Of a stretch of DNA of 64,000 nt, positions 48,663-59,066 are shown in pieces. A program made the translations under genes and the position numbers. Below the pieces are notes generated by a model, which did no database searches, was not told the origin of the DNA, and saw nothing but the letters and a program-made list of their open reading frames with translations. The stretch lies in the NCBI RefSeq assembly GCF_003946645.1, contig NZ_RHOU01000011.1:16014-80013 (forward strand), in the 5' to 3' direction. Each line of letters begins with the position of its first letter. The stretch's first letter is position 1. This DNA comes from Lapidilactobacillus wuchangensis. Its GTDB lineage: Bacteria > Bacillota > Bacilli > Lactobacillales > Lactobacillaceae.

Positions 48663-51600
48663 ATGGATTTAATTGATTTAGTAAGTGATCAGTTGCAGTT
48701 ATCAGCACAATTGGCTGATTGGTCTGCGCCCAAGTGGCGATTAGTAACTGGTTTAAGTGGGTCAGCGGCAGCTGTTTATTTGGCAGGGATGGTTCGTCAA
48801 TTGCAGCAGCCAATTATTTATGTAACTGATAACGGCTATCATGCTAGTCAGTTTGTCGATGACTTAACTGACTTATTAGGTGATGATTTAGTTTACTATT
48901 TTCCCGTTGAAGAAGTGATTGCCGCGCAAGGAGCGACTAGTTCTCCAGAGTTTCAAAGTTTACGGATTGAAGCCTTAAGTTTCCTATTAAGTCAGCAACC
49001 GGGGATTGTCGTCACTTCTGTTGCAGGGTTACGCTACCAGCTGGCGCCAGTGGCTGACTTTGCGGCAGCTAAGTTACTAATTTCTGCTGATCAGACTTAC
49101 GATTTAAGTAAGATTCCTAATCAGCTGGTGGAAATGGGTTATCGCCGCGAAAAGTTAGTCGCTAATCATGGCGAGTTTGCCGTTCGTGGGGACATCGTGG
49201 ACATTTATCCGTTAAATTTTGCTGACCCAATTCGGGCGGAATTTTTTGGTGATGAATTAGATAGTCTGCGAACTTTTGATCCCGGTCAACAGCGTAGTCT
49301 GAAAAACTTGAATCAAGCAGTTATTTTACCAGCCACAGAAAAAACAGTTTCTTTGGCGCAACGGCAACATGCTGGTGATTTAATCACGGCGGCATTAACG
49401 AAGCAGTTGGCCACATTGCCTCAGAAAACCAAAGCTGATCAAGCGGCACGTCAAACCTTGACTGATTATTTCGAACCGGCAATTACTGCCTTAACAGATC
49501 AGGTTTTGCCGGAAAACGCGGGGCTATTAGTTGACTTCTTATATGAAACAACCACGACTTTAGCCAACTATTTACGTGATGATGGCATCTTAGTCTTTGA
49601 GGATTTCAGTCGCTTATTAGAGAAGTCTGACGAACTTGATCAAGAATTGGCAGGCTGGCAGGCTGATCAGATGACGGTGAATCATTTACTGCCAGAACAA
49701 CAATTTCGACCTGATTTTCGGGATTTAAACCGGCAATTTAAACAGCGCCAATTGCATTTGGCCCTCTTTCAAAAGGGACTCGGTAATTTGCGCTTCGATA
49801 AAATTATTAATGTTGATTCGCGCACAGTGCAACAATTCTTCAGTCAGATGCCGCTGATTAAAACAGAATTAGACCGTTGGCATAAGCAACAACGCACAGT
49901 CGTTGTGTTGATTGCTGAGGCAGGTCGGCGACAACATTTACAAAATGTTTTTCGCGATTTTGAAGTTCAAGTATCATTGGCTGATCATGACCAGGTTGTG
50001 CCGGAACAATTACAATTAGTACCTGGAAATTTACGTAACGGTTTCGAACTACCAAGTGCTAATTTGGTCGTTTTGACTGAGCATGAATTGTTTAATCGGG
50101 TCAAGAAGAAAGCCGCACCAAGGCGACAAACAATGGCAAATGCTGAACGTTTGCGCAGTTATAATGAGCTGAAGCCTGGCGATTATGTCGTCCATATTAA
50201 TCACGGGATTGGTCGATTTGAGGGCATGCAAACCATGACCGTTGATGGCGTTCATCGTGATTATTTAACGATTGCCTATCAAGACGATGCCAAGCTGTTT
50301 ATTCCTGTTGATCAACTGAATTTAATTAGTAAGTATGTTTCTGCCGAAGGTAAAACGCCACGAATTAATCGTCTCGGTGGTAGTGAATGGCAGAAGACTA
50401 AGCAAAAAGTTTCTAGTCGGATTGAAGATATTGCTGATGACTTAATTGCTTTGTACGCCAAACGTCAAGCTGAAAAAGGATTTGCTTTTGGGCCTGATGA
50501 TGATTTGCAGCGCCAATTTGAATCTGAGTTTTCTTATGCCGAAACGCCTGATCAATTGCGAAGTACAGCTGAGGTGAAACATGACATGGAACGTTCCCAA
50601 CCAATGGATCGTTTATTGGTTGGGGATGTTGGCTTTGGCAAAACGGAAGTGGCTTTGCGAGCAGCTTTTAAAGCAGTGATGAATAACAAGCAGGTTGCTT
50701 TCCTAGTGCCCACGACAATTTTGGCGCAGCAACATTTTGACACAATGCAAGATCGATTCGCCGATTTTCCAATTAACGTTGGGATGATGTCACGGTTTCA
50801 AACAGCAGCTGAAAATCGGCAAACAATTAAGGATTTAAAGGCTGGCAAATTGGACATTGTCGTTGGGACTCATCGAATTTTGTCGAAGGACGTGACGTTT
50901 GCTGATTTAGGGTTGTTGATTGTTGATGAAGAGCAGCGCTTTGGTGTTAAACATAAGGAACGCTTGAAACAAATGCGCGCTTCAGTTGATGTGTTAACTT
51001 TAACGGCCACACCAATCCCACGAACTTTACACATGTCAATGATTGGCGTTCGTGATTTATCAGTGATTGAAACACCACCAACTAACCGTTATCCAATTCA
51101 AACTTATGTCTTGGAGCAGAACGCTGGGGCTGTTCGTGAGGCCATTCAGCGTGAAATTGAACGTGGTGGTCAAGTCTTCTATTTGCATAATCGCGTGGAT
51201 GATATTGAACGAACAGTCGACCAATTGCAGGCACTGATTCCAGAAGCAACAATTGCCTATGCCCATGGTCAAATGACTGAGAATCAGTTGGAAAATGTCA
51301 TTTTTAATTTTGTGAATGGTGATTACGACATTTTAGTAACGACAACGATTATTGAAACAGGGGTCGATATGCCTAATGCCAATACTTTAATTGTTGAAAA
51401 CGCTGATCGTTACGGCCTTTCCCAGTTGTATCAATTACGGGGTCGGGTTGGACGTTCCAGTCGAATTGCCTATGCTTATTTCATGTATCAGCCTAATAAA
51501 GTCTTAACTGAGGTCAGTGAGAAACGACTGCAGGCAATCAAGGACTTCACTGAATTAGGTTCTGGTTTTAAAATTGCCATGCGTGATTTGTCGATTCGTG

Positions 51601-52205
51601 GTGCCGGTAACTTATTAGGTAAGCAACAACATGGCTTTATTAACTCAGTCGGTTTTGATTTGTATTCGCAAATGCTTAACGAAGCTGTCCAGAAGCGGCA
51701 ACATAAAGCTGCGGCCACCGTCACTGATACGGAATTGAATTTGAATGTTGAAGCGTATTTGCCTGATGATTATGTTGATGACAGTCGGCAAAAAATCGAA
51801 TTGTATAAGCGAATTCGTCAAGTTGAATCGGAAGATGATTTGTTAGAAATTCAAAGTGATTTGATTGATCGGTTTGGTGAGTACCCCGAACCCGTTGCGA
51901 ATTTACTATTGATCGGTCATTTGAAGATGTTGGCTGATCAGTTATTACTACGCCAAATTCGTCAGAAAAAGCAGCAAATCATTATTCGTTTTAGTACTGA
52001 AGCGACCGAACAACTTAGCGGTGAAGATTTATTCGCGGCTTTATCAGTGCTGAGCTACCACGCAGATGTTAAAATGACTGATGAGCAAGATTATCAAGTT
52101 AGTTTGACTTTGCCTAAACAAATGCCAGCAGTTACTGATTGGTTACAAGATTTAATCAAGTTTCTTCAAGCATTGCAACAAACGAAAAAAGTTGTTAAAA
52201 AGTGA
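48663..52205 (+). CDS. mfd: Transcription-repair coupling factor
   Basis: 1180-aa ATP-dependent translocase that removes stalled RNA polymerase and recruits UvrA. N-terminal UvrB-like region, RNA-polymerase-interaction domain near 490-560 (PGDYVVHINHGIGRFEGM), then the RecG-like motor: Walker A GDVGFGKTEVA near 655, DEEQRFGVKHKE near 757, TATPIPRTLHMS near 780, GRVGRSSRIAYAYF near 925. C-terminal TRCF domain follows. ATG 48663 after AAGGAGGG; the longer frame upstream crosses palindrome P7. Confidence 0.97.
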   Translation: MDLIDLVSDQLQLSAQLADWSAPKWRLVTGLSGSAAAVYLAGMVRQLQQPIIYVTDNGYHASQFVDDLTDLLGDDLVYYFPVEEVIAAQGATSSPEFQSLRIEALSFLLSQQPGIVVTSVAGLRYQLAPVADFAAAKLLISADQTYDLSKIPNQLVEMGYRREKLVANHGEFAVRGDIVDIYPLNFADPIRAEFFGDELDSLRTFDPGQQRSLKNLNQAVILPATEKTVSLAQRQHAGDLITAALTKQLATLPQKTKADQAARQTLTDYFEPAITALTDQVLPENAGLLVDFLYETTTTLANYLRDDGILVFEDFSRLLEKSDELDQELAGWQADQMTVNHLLPEQQFRPDFRDLNRQFKQRQLHLALFQKGLGNLRFDKIINVDSRTVQQFFSQMPLIKTELDRWHKQQRTVVVLIAEAGRRQHLQNVFRDFEVQVSLADHDQVVPEQLQLVPGNLRNGFELPSANLVVLTEHELFNRVKKKAAPRRQTMANAERLRSYNELKPGDYVVHINHGIGRFEGMQTMTVDGVHRDYLTIAYQDDAKLFIPVDQLNLISKYVSAEGKTPRINRLGGSEWQKTKQKVSSRIEDIADDLIALYAKRQAEKGFAFGPDDDLQRQFESEFSYAETPDQLRSTAEVKHDMERSQPMDRLLVGDVGFGKTEVALRAAFKAVMNNKQVAFLVPTTILAQQHFDTMQDRFADFPINVGMMSRFQTAAENRQTIKDLKAGKLDIVVGTHRILSKDVTFADLGLLIVDEEQRFGVKHKERLKQMRASVDVLTLTATPIPRTLHMSMIGVRDLSVIETPPTNRYPIQTYVLEQNAGAVREAIQREIERGGQVFYLHNRVDDIERTVDQLQALIPEATIAYAHGQMTENQLENVIFNFVNGDYDILVTTTIIETGVDMPNANTLIVENADRYGLSQLYQLRGRVGRSSRIAYAYFMYQPNKVLTEVSEKRLQAIKDFTELGSGFKIAMRDLSIRGAGNLLGKQQHGFINSVGFDLYSQMLNEAVQKRQHKAAATVTDTELNLNVEAYLPDDYVDDSRQKIELYKRIRQVESEDDLLEIQSDLIDRFGEYPEPVANLLLIGHLKMLADQLLLRQIRQKKQQIIIRFSTEATEQLSGEDLFAALSVLSYHADVKMTDEQDYQVSLTLPKQMPAVTDWLQDLIKFLQALQQTKKVVKK

Positions 52206-52229
52206 GATATTTGCTGGTAGTGATTTAAG

Positions 52230-52780
52230 TCGCGCCTTAGTTAGTGACGGCAGGGGCCCAGCGATTTAGAGGGCATGGAACGCTGTGGCCGTCGATTTGA
52301 GCTTATTGCTTTGCAACAATCTCAAATACGAGGCTTTGACTAGCTGCTAAAGCAGCAAGACAAATTTCACAGCTGACGCCAATCGCTGGGCCTCTGCCTG
52401 AGTTAAGTAGTTTAATCGCACACCACTGGCAGAAAATCAGATTGGTATGATTAATAGCTTGATTGACAAGCTTTATGGATTTAGGAGACACAAGCATAGC
52501 TGACCAATTTGGTTATTAATGTCTTGCTGTTTGAACGGTGCATCAGCCTTACTAAGTTGATTTGTCCCACTATATTTCCTTAAGCATTAAACAATAATGA
52601 AATGAGCCACCTCAGCTCCAGACGGAATGGAGGGCGTGGTTGTCAGCAGCCAAATTTGTCTTACCGCTTTAGCGGTTAGACAAAGGCTCGTATTTGAGAT
52701 TGTTGAGTAGCAATAAGCTCAAATCAATCCCGGCCGCGTTCCACAACCAGCAAGCCCGGAATGGAGTCAGACTCAATTCT
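52230..52780. repeat. Composite intergenic element E12 (short arm, degenerate T, inverted alpha arm)
   Basis: Short left arm at 52244-52402: outer GGCAGGGGCCCAGCGATT pairs with AATCGCTGGGCCTCTGCC, enclosing hairpin A ATTTGAG/CTCAAAT and a B hairpin with GCTGCTAAAGCAGC; the inner GGGTTGT-type stem is absent. T remnant near 52455-52495. Inverted alpha arm at 52615-52780: TGGTTGT/ACAACCA, ATTTGAG/CTCAAAT, TTTGTCT/AGACAAA. Between mfd and rqcP. Confidence 0.84.
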
Positions 52781-52886
52781 GTTTGATTGTCTTCGATAGA
52801 GTTCTTGAATTACTAATATACATTTTAGAAAAAATAATAAGACTGGTACCAATTTTAAAAATCGGGCCAGCAAAAAGGAGTCCAAT

Positions 52887-53141
52887 ATGCGTTTAGATAA
52901 ATATTTAAAAGTTTCTCGGCTGATCAAACGGCGGACAGTCGCCAAAGAAATTGCCGATAAAGGTCGAATTTCGATCAATGGTAAAGTCGCTAAATCATCC
53001 AGTGATGTTAGTGTCGGCGATGAATTAACCATCTTGTTTGGTAACAAAACGCTAGTTGTTAAGATTACGCGGATTGTTGAAACTACTAAAAAGGCCGAGG
53101 CCGAAGAAATGTATCAAGTTGTTAGCGACACGGCGCGTTAA
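52887..53141 (+). CDS. rqcP: S4-domain RNA-binding protein RqcP (YabO/Hsp15-like)
   Basis: 84-aa protein, nearly all S4 domain ([35 protein letters not shown]...). In Bacilli RqcP works with RqcH to add Ala tails to nascent chains on split 60S-like subunits. Ribosome site AAAAGGAG. Position between mfd and divIC matches yabO of B. subtilis. Followed by E13 with an intact T-type hairpin. Confidence 0.92.
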   Translation: MRLDKYLKVSRLIKRRTVAKEIADKGRISINGKVAKSSSDVSVGDELTILFGNKTLVVKITRIVETTKKAEAEEMYQVVSDTAR

Positions 53142-53178
53142 GTGGTAGAACGCTAGGTTAGGAAATGAATTTGTTTAA

Positions 53179-53378
53179 GTCGGTCCTTAGTTGTTAGCGG
53201 CAGGGGCACAGCAATTTTATGGGCGTGGAACATGGTGGGCATTGACGCCAATCGCTGTTCCCCTGCCTAGATTAAACTTGCAGAATAAAGCACCACTATT
53301 TAGCCAAACCAGATTGTGGTGATACAAAGTCGGTGTGACAATCTCTACTGAGATAATAGCGTTATCACACCGATTTTT
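53179..53378. repeat. Composite element E13, minimal form (outer stem plus T hairpin)
   Basis: GGCAGGGGCACAGCAATT pairs with AATCGCTGTTCCCCTGCC (53201-53274), enclosing only a short GGGCGTGG...GACGCC loop; hairpins A and B are gone. A T hairpin follows at 53328-53378. Confidence 0.75.
53328..53378 (+). terminator. T hairpin of E13, likely terminator of rqcP
   Basis: AGTCGGTGTGA versus TCACACCGATTTTT. It has the GTGTGA/TCACAC pair where other copies have TTTGACA/TGTCAAA. Confidence 0.75.
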
Positions 53379-53561
53379 GTTGCCATTTAACTATTATTAC
53401 TGATTAAACTGAGTTACTTAATTCCGCTAACACTGTCTTAATGACTAACACCTTCACTTGTTTTTAATTTTGTTTGATAACAAATGAATGGTAGTAAACC
53501 AGTCAATCTGCTAAATTTTTTTAAAAAGCCAATGGTCGATCAAAAAATATTGTGGGAATTA

Positions 53562-53570
53562 TGCTATACT
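53562..53570 (+). promoter_or_regulatory. Extended -10 promoter of divIC
   Basis: TGCTATACT, 39 nt before the ATG; no clear -35. Confidence 0.5.
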
Positions 53571-53608
53571 TCATGTTATGAACAAACGATTTTGCGGGGG
53601 TGAATCGA

Positions 53609-54028
53609 ATGCAAGCGCCAAAACAACCAAAGACAAAAGTAACCAGTTTAAATAATGATTTTGTCATTGAATCGCAACAACAAGCAGTTCTTGCCAAGCA
53701 AAAGCGGCGGATACGTTTGGTTCATCGACGGCGGATTTTAGCAATTTTAGCTATTTTTGTCGCCTGTGTGGTTTTCTTCGGGGTGCAAATTATGCATGCT
53801 CAAAGTACCAATCGTCAATTGCAGGCACAAGTTGCGCAACAAAAGAAGGCGTTGCAAAGCGTTCAGTCGACTAAGCAAAATTTGAAAGTTCAAGTAGACC
53901 AGTTACACGATGATGACTATTTAAATAAGTTGATTCGTTATAAGTATGATTATTCGAAGAATGGCGAAATTATTTTCTCCTTGCCTGAGAATGGTGGTAT
54001 TACAAAGGACGCAAATCCAAAAAACTAG
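53609..54028 (+). CDS. divIC: Septum formation initiator DivIC/FtsB-like
   Basis: 139-aa bitopic membrane protein of the divisome. Basic cytoplasmic N terminus (KQKRRIRLVHRRR, about 29-42), one transmembrane helix (about 43-62), then a periplasm-facing coiled coil rich in Gln (QLQAQVAQQKKALQSVQS) and the C-terminal YDYSKNGEIIFSLPE motif typical of DivIC. It partners FtsL and DivIB. ATG 53609 behind GGGGGTG; a GTG at 53600 overlaps that site. Confidence 0.92.
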   Translation: MQAPKQPKTKVTSLNNDFVIESQQQAVLAKQKRRIRLVHRRRILAILAIFVACVVFFGVQIMHAQSTNRQLQAQVAQQKKALQSVQSTKQNLKVQVDQLHDDDYLNKLIRYKYDYSKNGEIIFSLPENGGITKDANPKN

Positions 54029-54100
54029 TTTTATTTGAAATTGTTCGGTGGTATACTAAGATATCGAAAAGAAGCACATCCAAGGAGGATTTACGGGTAT

Positions 54101-54601
54101 ATGGCAGTTGAAATTGGGTCGAAAGTTACCGGCAAAGTAACTGGAATCACCAACTTCGGAGCATTTGTTGATTTAGGTTCTGGGCAAAGTGGTTTGGTCC
54201 ACATCAGTGAAATTTCTAATCAGTATGTCAAGGACATTCATGATGTTTTGAGTGTCGGCGATGTGGTCACTGTTAAAGTTGTTTCAGTTCAGGCTAATAA
54301 AATTGGTTTGTCGATTAAACAGGCAAGCGAGCAAAGTGCTGCCCCTGCAAATCATTCCCACGCACCACATCATGAACAGCAACATCATCGTGAACGTCGT
54401 GAGAATGAAAGCAGCAATAATAATTGGAAGCGTGGCAATGGTGGCGGTCGACCAAGTAACAATAATCACCAGGGTCATTCAAATCATCAAGACTTTGATA
54501 GTTTGCTTTCCGGATTTTTAAAAGATAGTGAAGATCGGTTAACAGCCATTAAGCGTAATACTGAAGGTAAACGTGGCGGTCGTGGTGGTCGTCGTAGTTA
54601 A
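54101..54601 (+). CDS. S1-domain RNA-binding protein (YabR-like)
   Basis: 166 aa. N-terminal S1 domain (about 1-75: VGSKVTGKVTGITNFGAFVDLGSGQSGLVHISEIS), then a low-complexity tail rich in His, Asn, Arg and Gly. YabR of B. subtilis is the counterpart, and S1 proteins of this type associate with 30S subunits; the exact role is unclear. Start at ATG 54101 (MAVEIGSKV), 12 nt after AAGGAGG. Follows divIC closely, as yabR follows divIC in Bacillus. Confidence 0.9.
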   Translation: MAVEIGSKVTGKVTGITNFGAFVDLGSGQSGLVHISEISNQYVKDIHDVLSVGDVVTVKVVSVQANKIGLSIKQASEQSAAPANHSHAPHHEQQHHRERRENESSNNNWKRGNGGGRPSNNNHQGHSNHQDFDSLLSGFLKDSEDRLTAIKRNTEGKRGGRGGRRS

Positions 54602-54650
54602 TTATGATAAGCGAATGGGCAATTGAGATAATTGTCGCCATTTAACTGAT

Positions 54651-54688
54651 AAGTGGGTCATCATCCAAGTGCGGATGATGGCCCATTT
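54651..54688 (+). terminator. Terminator-like hairpin before tilS
   Basis: AAGTGGGTCATCATCC/GGATGATGGCCCATTT, 16 bp with two G-U pairs. No clean T run, so it may be an attenuating or processing hairpin rather than a full stop. Confidence 0.55.
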
Positions 54689-54718
54689 GCTATTTATTTC
54701 AATCGTCATAATTAGGGG

Positions 54719-56110
54719 GTGCTCAGGATCACAGTTGAAAAGACTTTTCTAACTAGTTGGCAGCAATTGCCCGTTAAGCTCACGGCCAAGACCAAAATTC
54801 TAGTGGCCTTCTCTGGTGGTGCGGATTCAACCGCTTTAGTGGCCTTGCTGCAATCATTACCCGTTGCGCTGCGGCCGGAAATCACCTTAGGCTATTTCAA
54901 TCATCAATTGCGTCGTGATAGCGCCGATGAAGAAAAACTTGTCCGCCAACTAGCTAAGCAGTGGCAATTACCATTAAAAGTTGGCACTTGGGCTGCAGGT
55001 AGTAAGCCAACTGAAGCGGCGGCGCGTCAGGCGCGTTATCAATTTTTAGCAACGGTGATGCAACAAACGCAAAATCAATTTCTAGTTACAGCCCATCATG
55101 GCGATGATTTATTAGAAACAATTATTCTACGTTTGATTCGCAGTGGTGCCACGACGGAATTGCCAGGGTTAAAGCCAGTGACAAATTGGCGGCAATGGCA
55201 AATTTTACGACCGCTGTTACCACTGGCGAAGAACAGCTTATTGGCCTATGTTCAACAGCAACGATTACCATTCTGTGAGGACTATACGAATCACCAAGAT
55301 TTAACGCTACGCAATCGTCTGCGTCATCAAGTCGTGCCCCAGTTAAAGCAAGAAAATCAGCAAGTACTGGCGCACAGTCAACGGTTTGCTGATGAGTTAA
55401 CGGCACTACAAGAAATAGCCCAGCGCCAATTTCTCGCTTTACAAGCCGACTTACAGGTAAAATGGGATCAGGCTGAATTACAAGGGCAACTTAATTCAGA
55501 ACTCCAGCAATTATCAGCAGCTGCGCAACAACTTTTTTGGCAAGCTTTGTGGCAACAGTATTTTCCAGAATTACCAACGCTCAAGGTGACCCAATTACAG
55601 TCTTTAGTCCAACTGACTAGGACCACTGCTGGTGAACAACAGCTTGATTTGCTAGGCGGCTGGCAATTTGTGCGTCATTACCAGCAGTTTGCTTTTCGCC
55701 AGCGGCTTAATACACCGAATGCACCGCTGCAAGCCGCTAGTGAACCGGTCGCGCTGAGCTTGAATCAGTGGCAAAGTTATCAGCATTGGCAAATCGGTGT
55801 TTTTTCAGCATTGCCGGATAATGTTGCTGATTATCAGGTGACTGAATTACAATTGGCAACTTGGCCGCGGCAATTATTATTACGACCGGCGGCATTAACT
55901 GATCGCCTGACGTTGGCGAATGGTCAACACCAGACATTACGGCGGCGATTGATCAATCAGAAAGTCCCTCAGGAACGGCGATTATCATTATTTGTTCTCG
56001 AAGCGGATAAAAAAGTTGTTTGGATTGCGAATATCTACAATTATAAATTGTCGAACCTGGGAGAAACTGCTAAAATCATTTATGTATTAACCAAATACAC
56101 GGCTAGTTGA
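54719..56110 (+). CDS. tilS: tRNA(Ile)-lysidine synthetase
   Basis: 463-aa essential enzyme that converts C34 to lysidine in tRNA-Ile(CAU). PP-loop FSGGADS (31-37), then GYFNHQLRRDSADEE near 58, AARQARYQFL near 104, and HHGDDLLETIILRLIRSG near 125. Gln-rich C-terminal domains. The start is uncertain: GTG 54719 overlaps the AGGGGG site, but no better in-frame start codon exists nearby. Followed at 28 nt by hpt, as in Bacilli. Confidence 0.93.
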   Translation: MLRITVEKTFLTSWQQLPVKLTAKTKILVAFSGGADSTALVALLQSLPVALRPEITLGYFNHQLRRDSADEEKLVRQLAKQWQLPLKVGTWAAGSKPTEAAARQARYQFLATVMQQTQNQFLVTAHHGDDLLETIILRLIRSGATTELPGLKPVTNWRQWQILRPLLPLAKNSLLAYVQQQRLPFCEDYTNHQDLTLRNRLRHQVVPQLKQENQQVLAHSQRFADELTALQEIAQRQFLALQADLQVKWDQAELQGQLNSELQQLSAAAQQLFWQALWQQYFPELPTLKVTQLQSLVQLTRTTAGEQQLDLLGGWQFVRHYQQFAFRQRLNTPNAPLQAASEPVALSLNQWQSYQHWQIGVFSALPDNVADYQVTELQLATWPRQLLLRPAALTDRLTLANGQHQTLRRRLINQKVPQERRLSLFVLEADKKVVWIANIYNYKLSNLGETAKIIYVLTKYTAS

Positions 56111-56138
56111 AGATAAGCTAATCATTAAGGAGAGCAAA

Positions 56139-56681
56139 ATGCGCGAGAATATTGAGAAGACCATTGTTTCCACGGAAGAAATTCAAAAAACTGTTGCTCG
56201 TCTAGGTCAAGAAATTCAAGTTGATTATCAAGGCAAAGTGCCGATCTTTATTTGTATTCTTAAAGGCGCCGTGCTGTTCATGACTGACTTGATTCGGGCT
56301 TATGATGCACCAGCAGAGATTGAGTTTATGGATGTTTCTAGTTATGGGGATGCCTTTGAATCAAGTGGCGAAGTGCGCATCTTGAAAGATTTGGATATTC
56401 CAGTTAAGGGCCGCGATTTGATTATTGTTGAAGATATCATTGATACTGGTCGGACTTTAGAAGCCCTGATTAAGTTGTTACAAACTCGAGAAGCAGCTTC
56501 GATTAAGATTTGTTCATTCTTAAATAAACCGGCGCGGCGCGTGATCAATGTGCATGTGGATTATACCGGCGTGATGGTACCAGATGAATTCTTAGTTGGC
56601 TACGGTCTTGACTATAAAAATCAGTATCGTAATTTACCATTTGTAGGCGTTTTAAAGCCTGAAGTTTACGAGCAAAATTAA
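56139..56681 (+). CDS. hpt: Hypoxanthine(-guanine) phosphoribosyltransferase
   Basis: 180-aa purine-salvage enzyme making IMP/GMP from PRPP and base. PRPP motif VEDIIDTGRT (97-106), CILKGAVLFMTDL near 38-51, and YGLDYKNQYRNLPFVG near the C terminus. In B. subtilis it is encoded beside tilS and ftsH and the pair also controls ftsH. AAGGAG ribosome site. Confidence 0.96.
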   Translation: MRENIEKTIVSTEEIQKTVARLGQEIQVDYQGKVPIFICILKGAVLFMTDLIRAYDAPAEIEFMDVSSYGDAFESSGEVRILKDLDIPVKGRDLIIVEDIIDTGRTLEALIKLLQTREAASIKICSFLNKPARRVINVHVDYTGVMVPDEFLVGYGLDYKNQYRNLPFVGVLKPEVYEQN

Positions 56682-56782
56682 GCATTAAATTTAAGTAATA
56701 GATATTAGTCAAAAATGGTCAAATATGATATGATTACACCATTCGATTATCTTGATGAATCGATTATTTCAGGAGGTTGTCA

Positions 56783-58951
56783 ATGAAAAATAACCGTAAC
56801 CGGCTTTTAAATAGCGGTTTATTCTACATTATTATCTTCGTGGCTTTAGTTGGTGGGATTAGTTTCTTCTTTAACCGAGGAAACAGTGGTACCACCCAGA
56901 ATGTTAGTACCACAACATTCGTTAAACAATTAAAGTCTAACAAGATAAAGGAATTTAGTGTCCAACCTGCAAATGGGGTCTACCAAATTCGTGGGGAATA
57001 CACTAAGCCGTTAACTAAGAAAGCTGCAAACAATGGTCTCTTTGCAATTCAGGGACAAACCACCACTACTAAAGTTGATGGTTTTACGACGTCACTTTTG
57101 CCTAATGATAGTTCGTTAGCACAAATTACCAAGCTGGCTCAAAGTGAAGGCGTCACAATGCACACGCAAGAAGAATCTCAATCTGGGGTTTGGATCAGTG
57201 TGTTAACAATGTTGATTCCAACAATTCTGATTTTCGTCTTGTTCTACTTCATGATGAATCAGGCTGGTCAAGGCGGCGGCAATGGCCGTGGCGTTATGAG
57301 CTTTGGCAAGACTAAAGCTAAGCCTGAGGATCCAAAGAAGAATCCAGTTCGTTTCTCTGACGTTGCTGGTGCTGAAGAAGAAAAGCAAGAATTAGTTGAA
57401 GTCGTTGAATTCTTGAAGAATCCTAAGAAGTACAACTCGTTAGGTGCTCGGATTCCAAAAGGTGTTTTACTTGAGGGCCCTCCTGGTACTGGTAAAACTT
57501 TACTAGCTCGTGCCGTTGCCGGTGAAGCTGGCGTGCCATTCTTCTCAATTTCTGGTTCTGATTTCGTGGAAATGTTCGTCGGTGTTGGTGCTTCTCGGGT
57601 GCGTGATTTGTTTGATAACGCTAAGAAAAATGCACCAGCCATCATCTTTATTGATGAAATCGATGCCGTTGGTCGCCAACGTGGCGCTGGCATGGGTGGC
57701 GGTCATGATGAACGGGAACAAACTTTGAACCAATTATTGGTTGAAATGGATGGTTTTACTGGTAATGAAGGCGTGATTGTCATTGCCGCTACTAACCGTT
57801 CTGATGTGCTTGATCCAGCCTTACTTCGTCCTGGTCGTTTCGACCGAAAGATCTTAGTTGGTCGGCCTGATGTTAAGGGTCGGGAAGCAATCTTGAAAGT
57901 TCATGCTAAGAACAAGCCATTGGCCGATGATGTTGATTTGAAGGCAGTCGCCCAACAAACACCTGGTTTCGTTGGTGCTGACTTGGAAAACTTACTGAAC
58001 GAAGCGGCTTTAGTTGCTGCTCGGCGTAACAAAACTAAGATCGATGCTTCTGATGTGGATGAAGCAGAAGATCGGGTCATCGCTGGACCTGCTAAGAAAG
58101 ATCGGGTCATTAGTGATCGTGAACGGAAGATGGTTGCTTATCACGAAGCCGGTCATGCTTTGGTCGGGGTTGTCTTAAGCGATTCGCGGGTCGTTCGGAA
58201 AGTGACAATTGTTCCTCGTGGCCGCGCTGGCGGTTATGCCATCATGTTGCCACGTGATGATCAATTCTTGATGACTAAGAAGGAATTGAACGAACAAATC
58301 ACTGGTTTACTTGGTGGCCGGACAGCCGAAGAGTTAATCTTTGGTACTCAGTCAACTGGGGCTTCTAATGACTTTGAACAAGCAACTGATATCGCCCGGA
58401 GTATGGTAACTCAATATGGGATGACTGATGTTTTAGGCACAGTTACACTGGAACGTGAAGGTCAACCATTCGTTGGTGCTCAATACGGCCAAGGTGCCCC
58501 ATATTCTGAGAAGACTGCGGCAGCGATTGACGATACTGTTCGCGAGATCATTACTGCTGATCATGCCAAAGCACGAGAAATTTTGGAACAACATCAAGTT
58601 CAACATAAGTTGATTGCTGAAGCCTTGCTGAAGTACGAAACTCTTGATGAAAAAGAAATTCTCAGCTTGTTCAATGATGGCAAGATGCCTGAAGGCGACA
58701 GTTCACTTTACCCAAGCGAACATGCCACAACCTTTGAGGAATCCAAGCGGGCTTTGGAACGTAAGGATGCCCAATCACAGGCAAAGAGTGTTGATCCTGA
58801 TGCACCTCATGATTCTGAACAACGTGCTGATGCCAATGCGGAAGCCGAGGATCATGCTGAAGCAACTGGTGAAGCACCTGCAGATACACCAAAAGAACCA
58901 GTTTCAAATGATGATCATCATGATGATGACGATCACTCTAACCAAGATTAA
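56783..58951 (+). CDS. ftsH: ATP-dependent zinc metalloprotease FtsH
   Basis: 722-aa membrane AAA+ protease for quality control of membrane and regulatory proteins. Transmembrane helices at about 12-30 and 132-155. Walker A GPPGTGKT near 232, second region of homology [20 protein letters not shown] near 336, and zinc motif HEAGH near 454. The C terminus is an unusually long acidic/His tail (about 50 residues ending [13 protein letters not shown]). Start ATG 56783 behind AGGAGG; TTG 56777 rejected. Own terminator follows. Confidence 0.96.
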   Translation: MKNNRNRLLNSGLFYIIIFVALVGGISFFFNRGNSGTTQNVSTTTFVKQLKSNKIKEFSVQPANGVYQIRGEYTKPLTKKAANNGLFAIQGQTTTTKVDGFTTSLLPNDSSLAQITKLAQSEGVTMHTQEESQSGVWISVLTMLIPTILIFVLFYFMMNQAGQGGGNGRGVMSFGKTKAKPEDPKKNPVRFSDVAGAEEEKQELVEVVEFLKNPKKYNSLGARIPKGVLLEGPPGTGKTLLARAVAGEAGVPFFSISGSDFVEMFVGVGASRVRDLFDNAKKNAPAIIFIDEIDAVGRQRGAGMGGGHDEREQTLNQLLVEMDGFTGNEGVIVIAATNRSDVLDPALLRPGRFDRKILVGRPDVKGREAILKVHAKNKPLADDVDLKAVAQQTPGFVGADLENLLNEAALVAARRNKTKIDASDVDEAEDRVIAGPAKKDRVISDRERKMVAYHEAGHALVGVVLSDSRVVRKVTIVPRGRAGGYAIMLPRDDQFLMTKKELNEQITGLLGGRTAEELIFGTQSTGASNDFEQATDIARSMVTQYGMTDVLGTVTLEREGQPFVGAQYGQGAPYSEKTAAAIDDTVREIITADHAKAREILEQHQVQHKLIAEALLKYETLDEKEILSLFNDGKMPEGDSSLYPSEHATTFEESKRALERKDAQSQAKSVDPDAPHDSEQRADANAEAEDHAEATGEAPADTPKEPVSNDDHHDDDDHSNQD

Positions 58952-58978
58952 TAGCATTTCAAAAGAATGATTATTAAG

Positions 58979-59021
58979 ACTCAGGGAAAGCAGTTCATGC
59001 TGCTGACCCTGAGTTTTTTTA
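58979..59021 (+). terminator. Terminator of ftsH
   Basis: ACTCAGGG...CCCTGAGT with GCAG/CTGC inside, then TTTTTTT. Confidence 0.92.
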
Positions 59022-59066
59022 TTGGAGTTGTTGGTTAAAACCATTAAAGCAGGGTGAAGGTGTAAA

